This document shows, in pieces, positions 57,926 to 64,000 of a DNA stretch of 64,000 nt. Source of the stretch: Methylotenera_A sp040079935 (GTDB lineage Bacteria > Pseudomonadota > Gammaproteobacteria > Burkholderiales > Methylophilaceae); the NCBI GenBank assembly GCA_040079935.1, contig JBEBJI010000010.1:1-64000 (forward strand). The letters run 5' to 3'. The position numbers and the translations under genes are program-made. Under the pieces are notes generated by a model. The model did not search any database, was not told where the DNA came from, and saw only the letters and a list, made by a program, of their open reading frames with translations. The stretch's first letter is position 1, and each line of letters starts with the position of its first letter.

Positions 57926-59062
57926 TTACTGCACCATTAACTTGATGCTGTCAATAATACGACCAATGAAGCCAGCTGAATCAACACTTTTTGAGGCAAC
58001 CAACTTTTGTTCGCTGATTATTTTTCCATCTAAAGAAAAAGTAATTTTGCCAATTTCTTGCCCAGATTTAATCGGTGCAATTAACGGTTGTTTGCTGGTC
58101 ATGCTGGCCTTCGCGCGCGCGTAATCGCCTTTTGGTAAGGTTAAATAAAAATCTTTGTTAAGCGAGGCGGCAACGGTTTTGTCTTGACCTTTGTAAACAC
58201 GTAACGTGTTCACAGTTTGCGATTTTTTATACACTAAAGTAGATTCGTAAAATTGAAAACCATAATTAAGTAGCTTTTGACTTTCTGATGCACGCATGGC
58301 TTCAGAGTCTGCGCCTAATAGAACAGAAACCAAACGCGCATCTCCGCGCTTTGAGGAAGCAATTAAGCAGTAACCTGCCGATTCGGTATGACCCGTTTTC
58401 ATGCCGTCTACGTTGGAATCCAGCCACAGCAAACGATTACGATTAGGCTGTGTAATCTTGTTATAGGTGTATTCTTTCACAGAATATAGTCGGTGATATT
58501 CCTGTGGAAAATCGCGAATTAACGCTGTCGCTAGAAGCGCTAAATCATTGGCAGTGGTGTAATGGCCCTTATCTGGAAGACCAGTTGCATTCATAAAGTG
58601 CGTGCTTACCATGCCAAGTTTCGCTGCTTGCTTATTCATCATGTCGGCGAATTGTCCCTCGCTACCCGCTACCCCAATGGCTAGTGTAATTGAAGCATCG
58701 TTACCAGATTGAATAATCATGCCGTGTAAAAGTTCGTCCACGGTGACAGGTTTGTTGGGCTCAATAAACATCTTAGAGCCTTCAGCTTTCCACGCCGCCT
58801 CAGATACGGGCAAACTTTGATCGAGTTTTAAATGACCTTGTTTAATTGCATCAAATGTCACATAGGCAGTCATAATTTTTGTTAGTGATGCTGGTTCTAT
58901 GCGCTCATTTTTTTTGTAAGAGGCGATTAGTGTGCCACTATTAAAATCTTGCAATAAATAAGCCTTGACAGCTAATGAGGGTGGCGGCGCAATTTGTGCA
59001 GCCCAGCTAAAAAGTGGCAATACTAATAGTAAAAAAGATAGTTTAATGTTAAATAGGCGCAT
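57926..59062 (-). CDS. dacC: D-alanyl-D-alanine carboxypeptidase (DacC/PBP5-type), 378 aa
   Basis: It trims the terminal D-Ala from peptidoglycan pentapeptides in the periplasm. It carries a signal peptide (LSFLLLVLPLFSWAAQ). The catalytic motifs are SXXK in EPASLTKIMTAY, SXN in QSGNDASITLA and KTG in DGMKTGHTESAGYC. A C-terminal amphipathic helix (FIGRIIDSIKLMVQ) anchors it to the membrane. It is one base before the ybeD gene and follows rlpA by 8 bases. Confidence 0.96.
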   Translation of the reverse strand: MRLFNIKLSFLLLVLPLFSWAAQIAPPPSLAVKAYLLQDFNSGTLIASYKKNERIEPASLTKIMTAYVTFDAIKQGHLKLDQSLPVSEAAWKAEGSKMFIEPNKPVTVDELLHGMIIQSGNDASITLAIGVAGSEGQFADMMNKQAAKLGMVSTHFMNATGLPDKGHYTTANDLALLATALIRDFPQEYHRLYSVKEYTYNKITQPNRNRLLWLDSNVDGMKTGHTESAGYCLIASSKRGDARLVSVLLGADSEAMRASESQKLLNYGFQFYESTLVYKKSQTVNTLRVYKGQDKTVAASLNKDFYLTLPKGDYARAKASMTSKQPLIAPIKSGQEIGKITFSLDGKIISEQKLVASKSVDSAGFIGRIIDSIKLMVQ

Positions 59063-59070
59063 AAGTGTAG

Positions 59071-60084
59071 TTATTGATTAATAATAATGGCTGGTATATT
59101 GAGTTTTCGACGAATGTTTGCAGCAGCTTCATCTGCTTCTGACCTGTTGCTATAAGGGCCAAGTTTTAAGCGGTGCAGGTTGTTATTATACACGCGATTC
59201 AAACCTACATTTTCACTCATGCCCAGGTCTTGAATTTTTTTGAGCAACGCTTCTGCATTCGCTTCGCTTTTAAATGCACCAGCTTGCACATAAATACCAG
59301 GCGTTTGCATGTCTAAATTAGCTCTCTCAGGAGCCATATTCGACGTGGCTTCTAGGGCTGCTTCAACTGGTGCGGTTTCAGTAGTTTGTGAGTATTGTGC
59401 TATATTATTGGGGTCAATTGCCTCTACCTCAACGGCAGTACTACCTTTTGAAATAAAGCGTAGCTTATAAGCTGCTGCGTAAGATAAATCAATCTCTCGA
59501 TTATGTTTGAAAGGCCCTCTATCATTCACTCGCACAATCACAGAGCGGCCATTGGCAGGATTGGTGACTTTAACGTAACTTGGCAGCGGCAAAATCGTAT
59601 GTGCGGCCGACATGGCATACATATCGTAAACCTCGCCGCTGGACGTTTTTTTGCCATGAAAACGCTTACCGTACCAAGAAGCCACACCTTTCGCTTTATA
59701 GGGCTGGTAGCTGGTCATAGGTGTATATTTTGCACCAAGCGCTTTATAGGGTTTGTTTGATCGGCTTAATAGGGGTTCTTTTTTAGGTAAGGCGTCAGGA
59801 ATACTATCCAAATTTTGCGGTGGATTTGTCTCAGGACCATCATCTAAGTAGTATCCGCCTGGCTTGGTGGGCGCGTCAGGTGATGGCGTGGTTGGTGTAG
59901 TGCTTTGTGAAGTGGTTTGTGGGTAGGAAGTTGTAGGGGGAATGCTAGGCGCAGGGCTACTTACAGGTGGTTTCGAAGTTGATATTGGTGGTGCGGGAGC
60001 TGGCGTTGGTTTAGTAGTACGTTTTCCACCACAGGCCACTAAGTATAAGCAACAAAATAAAATTAAATAAGTTTGTTTTTTCAT
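59071..60084 (-). CDS. rlpA: Rare lipoprotein A (RlpA), with SPOR domain, 337 aa
   Basis: RlpA is a lipoprotein septal lytic transglycosylase-like protein. The lipobox is in CLYLVACGGKR. A Pro/Thr/Ser-rich linker fills residues 25-100. The double-psi barrel has GVASWYGKRFHGKKTSSGEVYDMYAMSAAH (in part) with Asp in VNDRGPFKHNREIDLS. The C-terminal SPOR domain (PGIYVQAGAFKSEANAEALLKK) binds denuded septal peptidoglycan. It follows rodA in the elongation operon. Confidence 0.95.
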   Translation of the reverse strand: MKKQTYLILFCCLYLVACGGKRTTKPTPAPAPPISTSKPPVSSPAPSIPPTTSYPQTTSQSTTPTTPSPDAPTKPGGYYLDDGPETNPPQNLDSIPDALPKKEPLLSRSNKPYKALGAKYTPMTSYQPYKAKGVASWYGKRFHGKKTSSGEVYDMYAMSAAHTILPLPSYVKVTNPANGRSVIVRVNDRGPFKHNREIDLSYAAAYKLRFISKGSTAVEVEAIDPNNIAQYSQTTETAPVEAALEATSNMAPERANLDMQTPGIYVQAGAFKSEANAEALLKKIQDLGMSENVGLNRVYNNNLHRLKLGPYSNRSEADEAAANIRRKLNIPAIIINQ

Positions 60085-60107
60085 GTGTAGAGTTTACCTT
60101 GAATTTG

Positions 60108-61217
60108 CTAGCCTGATGCCACCAGTTTTTTATGCGTTTGTATGCTCATTAAAATACCAAAGCTTAACAACAAAGTTACCATTGACGTGCCTCCATAACT
60201 AATGAGAGGTAAAGGCACACCAACAACAGGTAGAATGCCGCTCACCATTCCCATGTTGACAAATGCGTAGGTAAAAAAGGTGAGTGTAATACTGCCAGCC
60301 AGCAGGCGTGTAAATGTGCTTTTTGCTTGCGCGGCAATCACCAAGCCTCTAGCGATTATCAAGCTAAATAATATGAGTAATATTAAATTTCCGGCCATAC
60401 CAAATTCTTCGCCAAACACCGCAAAAATAAAATCAGTGGTGCGTTCTGGCAAAAAGTCTAATTGTGCCTGCGTGCCGTTTAACCAGCCTTTGCCTGTCAT
60501 ACCACCAGAGCCTAAAGCAATGGTTGCCTGTATGGTGTGATAACCTGCGCCTAAAGGGTCTTGAGAAGGATCAATTAAAATTTCAATTCTTCTTCTTTGA
60601 TAATCATGCAACATAGACCAAAAAACTGGCATGAGCGCCCCTGTTAAAACAGCACCACCAATAATAAACCGCCAACTTAAGCCTGCCAAAAAAATCACAA
60701 AAATGCCAGACGCGCAGATAAGTAGTGAAGTGCCCAGGTCGGGTTGTTTCATAATTAAACCAACAGGGATAAGTAACAGAATTGTGGCAATAGCAAAATC
60801 AGCAATGCGAGGACTGGCTTCTCTTTTAGCAAAGAACCAAGCTAGCATCATGGGTACAGCGATACGCATAATTTCTGAGGGTTGGATTTTCATAATGCCT
60901 AAGTCTAGCCATCTTTGCGCGCCGTGACTAATATGCCCAAATAATTCAACTGCAATTAATAGTAGTATGCCCAGTATGTATAAAGGTGGCGCAATACCCT
61001 CTAAATGTTGTGGCTGAATGTTGCTGACGAGCCACATAACACTTAGTGCTACCGCAATGTTGACCAATTGTGCGCTGACTCGATCCAAGCTCTGACCAGA
61101 TGCGCTATAGAGCACGAATAGGCCAACCAAGATGGTAAATAGCAGGCAACCCATCAAAAAGGCATCGATGTGCTTGAATAAACCTTGTAACAACTGGCTA
61201 ATCATAAAGTTTTTCAA
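60108..61217 (-). CDS. rodA: Rod-shape peptidoglycan glycosyltransferase RodA
   Basis: RodA is a SEDS-family polymerase of the elongasome that works with PBP2. It has about ten membrane segments. The SEDS motifs are GAQRWLDLGIMKIQPSEIMRIA, IMKQPDLGTSLLICASGIFVIF (in part), and the C-terminal PVVGVPLPLISYGGTSMVTLLLSFG. The length of 369 is normal. It follows mrdA by 14 bases and precedes rlpA. Confidence 0.97.
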   Translation of the reverse strand: MKNFMISQLLQGLFKHIDAFLMGCLLFTILVGLFVLYSASGQSLDRVSAQLVNIAVALSVMWLVSNIQPQHLEGIAPPLYILGILLLIAVELFGHISHGAQRWLDLGIMKIQPSEIMRIAVPMMLAWFFAKREASPRIADFAIATILLLIPVGLIMKQPDLGTSLLICASGIFVIFLAGLSWRFIIGGAVLTGALMPVFWSMLHDYQRRRIEILIDPSQDPLGAGYHTIQATIALGSGGMTGKGWLNGTQAQLDFLPERTTDFIFAVFGEEFGMAGNLILLILFSLIIARGLVIAAQAKSTFTRLLAGSITLTFFTYAFVNMGMVSGILPVVGVPLPLISYGGTSMVTLLLSFGILMSIQTHKKLVASG

Positions 61218-61231
61218 TCCTAAGGCAACTC

Positions 61232-63190
61232 TTAGTCATAATGTTCTTCTTCAGGAGCAGTGGCGCTTGGTTGAATAGGCGCCATATTGGTGTTCGGTTT
61301 AATGACTTTCGTTGATTCAATTGGAGGTTCAGTTACTGGCAATTTCCCGAGTAAATAATAATCCATTACTCTACGCGCAATTGGCCCAGCGGCAGAGCCA
61401 CCATGACCACCATTTTCCACAATCACCGCCAGTGCAATTTTGGGATTATCTGCTGGTGCATAAGCGATAAATAAGGCGTGATCGCGATGACGCTCATTAA
61501 TGTTTTTTTCGTTATACTTTTCATTTTGCTTGATGCCAATAACTTGTGCGGTGCCAGTTTTGGCAGCAATACTATAGCCAGCATTGGCGCCAACGCTGGC
61601 TGCTGTGCCGCCTGGTAAGGTGACGTCTATCATACCAAGTTTGACAATTTCTAAATTAGCTTCGTCTAGAGGTATTTTATCGCTAATGATTGCTTGCGTA
61701 GCTTTGCTTACATTGGTTTTAGGATCTACAATCGCTGCAACCAAGCGCGGGCGCATAGCCACACCTTTATTGGCTAGAATCGCCGTGGCTTGGGCGAGTT
61801 GCATGGGGGTTGCTAAAGTATAGCCTTGGCCGATGCCAACAATCACTGTTTCACCCATATACCAAGGTTGTTTAAAGCGGCGCTTTTTCCACTCTGGCGT
61901 TGGCATTAGACCACCAACTTCGCCTGCAATATCAATCCCGCTTTTTTGGCCAAATCCAAAATGTCGTACAAAACCCGCAAGTTTTTCGATACCTAATTCC
62001 ATTGCTAAACCATAAAAAAAAGTATCGCACGAAATTGTAATCGCACGGCTCATATCTACATTACCGTGGCCGCCAGGTTTCCAATCGCGGTAGCGATGGC
62101 TACTTCGTGGTAGCATAAAATAGCCCGCATCGTTGATGCTAAAAGGTGGTTTGCGCTTGCCGTTCTCCAGTCCAGCTAATGCTACAAAAGGTTTAAAAGT
62201 AGAGCCAGGTGGATAAACGCCGCGTAATGGGCGGTTAATGAGTGGCCTATCTAGTGAGTCATTCAGCAACCTCCAGTTTTCAACGTCTATGCCATCCACA
62301 AATAAATTGGAATCAAAAGTTGGCATGCTGACAAACGCTAGTACCTCACCCGTATTGGGTTTAATAGCCACTAGCGCGCCACGACGCTCACCAAATGCGG
62401 TTTCGGCAATTTCTTGTAGTTTACTATCCGCGGATAAAATAAGATTATTGCCTGAAATGGGCGCTACGCTAGAAAGTACGCGCACTGCTTTACCATCAGC
62501 ATCAATTTCAACTTGCTGAAAGCCCGTGGTGCCGTGCAGTTGCTCTTCATAATGTTCTTCTACGCCACTTTTGCCAATGTGGTCGGTACCTTTGTAGTTA
62601 GAAAGCACATCTTTTTCTGCCAGTTTGGTGAGATCTTTATCGTTAATGCGGCCAATATAGCCCACCATGTGCGCGCCCTGTTTGCCAAGTGGATAGTGGC
62701 GAAATAAACGCGATTTGAGCTCAACCCCAGGGAAACGATACCTATTGACGGCAAATTTGGCTGCTTCAATTTCGTTTAAATGGGTTCGTAGCGGAATGCT
62801 CTCGAAAGTATGACTTTCGGTTTTTTGTTTTTTAAAACGCTTAAGATCAGATGGGCTCACCTCCACCAATTGGGCAATGTCCGCAATAGTGGCGTCTAAA
62901 CTCTCAATTTTAGAAGGCGTGAGTTCTAGCGTATAAACAAAAAAATTGTGCGCGAGAATGACACCGTTTCTATCAGAAATCAAGCCGCGATTCGGTGTTA
63001 TTGGCACAATCGAGATCCGATTATTCTCTGCTAGAGTTTGATAGTAATCATAACGATTAATTTGCAAATAATAAAAGCGAGCTGCCAGTAAACTAAATGC
63101 TATCAATACCAAAAGACCAAGTACGCTAAGCCTTAATTTAAAGTTATGCTGCTCGTTTTGATAGTTTTTAAGTTCGCGGTTAGATTTCAT
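61232..63190 (-). CDS. mrdA: Penicillin-binding protein 2 (MrdA), 652 aa
   Basis: This is the transpeptidase of the rod complex. An N-terminal membrane helix (LSVLGLLVLIAFSLLAARFYYLQ) leads into a pedestal domain. The transpeptidase has SXXK in PPGSTFKPFVALAG, SXN in TISCDTFFYG and KTG in AAKTGTAQVIG. It is partnered with RodA downstream and MreC/MreD upstream. The tail from about residue 620 is Pro/Ser-rich and slightly longer than usual. Confidence 0.97.
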   Translation of the reverse strand: MKSNRELKNYQNEQHNFKLRLSVLGLLVLIAFSLLAARFYYLQINRYDYYQTLAENNRISIVPITPNRGLISDRNGVILAHNFFVYTLELTPSKIESLDATIADIAQLVEVSPSDLKRFKKQKTESHTFESIPLRTHLNEIEAAKFAVNRYRFPGVELKSRLFRHYPLGKQGAHMVGYIGRINDKDLTKLAEKDVLSNYKGTDHIGKSGVEEHYEEQLHGTTGFQQVEIDADGKAVRVLSSVAPISGNNLILSADSKLQEIAETAFGERRGALVAIKPNTGEVLAFVSMPTFDSNLFVDGIDVENWRLLNDSLDRPLINRPLRGVYPPGSTFKPFVALAGLENGKRKPPFSINDAGYFMLPRSSHRYRDWKPGGHGNVDMSRAITISCDTFFYGLAMELGIEKLAGFVRHFGFGQKSGIDIAGEVGGLMPTPEWKKRRFKQPWYMGETVIVGIGQGYTLATPMQLAQATAILANKGVAMRPRLVAAIVDPKTNVSKATQAIISDKIPLDEANLEIVKLGMIDVTLPGGTAASVGANAGYSIAAKTGTAQVIGIKQNEKYNEKNINERHRDHALFIAYAPADNPKIALAVIVENGGHGGSAAGPIARRVMDYYLLGKLPVTEPPIESTKVIKPNTNMAPIQPSATAPEEEHYD

Positions 63191-63209
63191 TATTTAAAGC
63201 AGTTAAACG

Positions 63210-63686
63210 CTAATTGGTTTTTGGACGAGTGAGCCCACCAAACATCAATATCATGAATTGCCACAATAATAAGCCAGCGATAATTGGCAAGAAATAATGC
63301 CAGCCAGGATTTTCGTTGCCGGCAAATAACTTCAGTAGCAGTATCACAAAGCGCTCAATGATTAACAAAGCAAATACGTACCCTGCAAGTTGCCAACCAT
63401 TAAATAGTACCAGTCTGCGCTGGTAGCTCAATGCAACAAACGCAGTAATAGTGAAACTTAATGCGTGCTGGCCAAGTAGACTACCGGTCGCCAAGTCCAC
63501 CAAAAGGCCTGCAAGCCAAGCAGTGCCTACACTACAAAGATTTGGCGCACGCAATAGCCAATAAAGCAAAATCACTAACATAAAATCTGGGCGGAAAATA
63601 ATGCCCTGACCAACCCAAGGAAAGAGTTGACATAACAGTGCGATTAATAAAGTAAGATAAACACTGATTAGACTAGTGTGGCGCAT
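63210..63686 (-). CDS. mreD: Rod shape-determining protein MreD
   Basis: MreD is a five-helix membrane protein that links MreC to the PBP2/RodA complex. The sequence has the family pattern (PWVGQGIIFRPDFMLVILLYWLLRAP, in part; AWLAGLLVDLATGSLLGQHALSFTITAFVAL in part), with 158 residues, normal for the family. It overlaps mreC by 14 bases and precedes mrdA by 19 bases. Confidence 0.94.
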   Translation of the reverse strand: MRHTSLISVYLTLLIALLCQLFPWVGQGIIFRPDFMLVILLYWLLRAPNLCSVGTAWLAGLLVDLATGSLLGQHALSFTITAFVALSYQRRLVLFNGWQLAGYVFALLIIERFVILLLKLFAGNENPGWHYFLPIIAGLLLWQFMILMFGGLTRPKTN

Positions 63687-64000
63687 TAGCTTTGGCCTTA
63701 TTTTTTGCGTTAGTATTTACATTATCTTTATTGGACTCGGTGGATGCTTCGGGCGCTGCTTTAGGTGCATCGATTTCTTTAGGTTCTGATAGTTCTAGTA
63801 ATAAAAGCTGTAAATGATTACTTACACCAGCCACAGGCGTACTGATAATTTTTGCAAATGGGGATTCTGGATTCTGCTGTATTTTTGTCACAGTTGCGAC
63901 TGCCAAACCAGCTGGATAAACACCATCAATACCAGAAGTGACCAATTTATCGCCTACTTTTATATCGACATTGGTGGGTAAATAGGGAATATCCAGTGTG
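63673..64000 (-). CDS. mreC: Rod shape-determining protein MreC, C-terminal part
   Basis: The frame enters from beyond the window end and continues to a stop at 63673. The visible part has the periplasmic beta-domain ending (VGDKLVTSGIDGVYPAGLAVATVTKIQ, in part) typical of MreC, followed by LLLLELSEPKE and an extended tail of Ala, Lys, Asn and Ser. It overlaps mreD by 14 bases. Only about 109 residues are visible, so the start cannot be given. Confidence 0.9.
   Translation of the reverse strand, partial: TLDIPYLPTNVDIKVGDKLVTSGIDGVYPAGLAVATVTKIQQNPESPFAKIISTPVAGVSNHLQLLLLELSEPKEIDAPKAAPEASTESNKDNVNTNAKNKAKANAPH

Overview
The window looks like chromosomal core DNA of a betaproteobacterium, most likely a methylotroph of the Methylophilaceae (Methylotenera/Methylophilus type). 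This is an inference from three things: the gene set (6-phosphogluconate dehydrogenase, PurU, a GshA of the acidophile/betaproteobacterial family, the minor pilin cluster, and the order mreC-mreD-mrdA-rodA-rlpA-dacC-ybeD-lipB-lipA), the moderately low GC, and the AT-rich intergenic DNA. I see no rRNA, tRNA, transposase, prophage or CRISPR. Almost everything is coding, in short operons.

Layout. 0-5.5 kb: small unknown proteins, then a very long coiled-coil/AsmA-like membrane protein and a DUF1993 protein. 5.5-9.7 kb: ethanolamine use (permease divergent from eutBC) with palindromic operator candidates between them. 9.7-18.9 kb: a base-excision glycosylase, a cupin, a Sua5/TsaC enzyme, a zinc-ribbon protein, a periplasmic protease, a dienelactone hydrolase, gnd, thiSG, apaG and mltA. 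18.9-26.6 kb: a glycosidase-like/kinase fusion with a sulfatase-fold phosphotransferase, then lplT-aas for lysophospholipid repair. 26.8-28.8 kb: glnK-amtB behind a textbook sigma-54 promoter. 28.9-42 kb: ubiK-comM, metH, mpl, a TonB-like protein, a ferredoxin, HIT, nadA, nudB-ispH, purU. 42-51.8 kb: small exported proteins, lysA-lptM, and the type IV pilus run pilE-fimT-pilV-pilW-pilX-pilY1. 51.8-64 kb: a Gx transporter/NusG-II/ApbE trio, gshA-gshB, lipB-lipA, and the cell-elongation (rod complex) operon, cut off inside mreC.

The most unusual feature is a dispersed family of short palindromes that I find nine times, about one per 7 kb. Each is about 37-39 nt: arms ATGCCCTGCAAGCC and GGCTTGCAGGGCAT around an asymmetric core AATATCCATGC. 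Five copies lie in intergenic DNA just downstream of genes. Three are translated in frame inside proteins (the glycosidase/kinase fusion, the HIT protein and the LptM lipoprotein). One diverged copy overlays a conserved linker of MetH without changing its length. The core is better conserved than the arms. No gene that could move or recognise the element is in the window. This is my candidate for an undescribed element or system.

Functional themes: nitrogen (GlnK/AmtB, ethanolamine), cobalamin-dependent enzymes (EutBC, MetH), envelope building and repair (Mpl, MltA, DacC, PBP2/RodA/MreCD, RlpA, LplT/Aas), redox cofactors (glutathione, lipoate, NAD, flavinylation), and type IV pili plus ComM, which would suit natural transformation.
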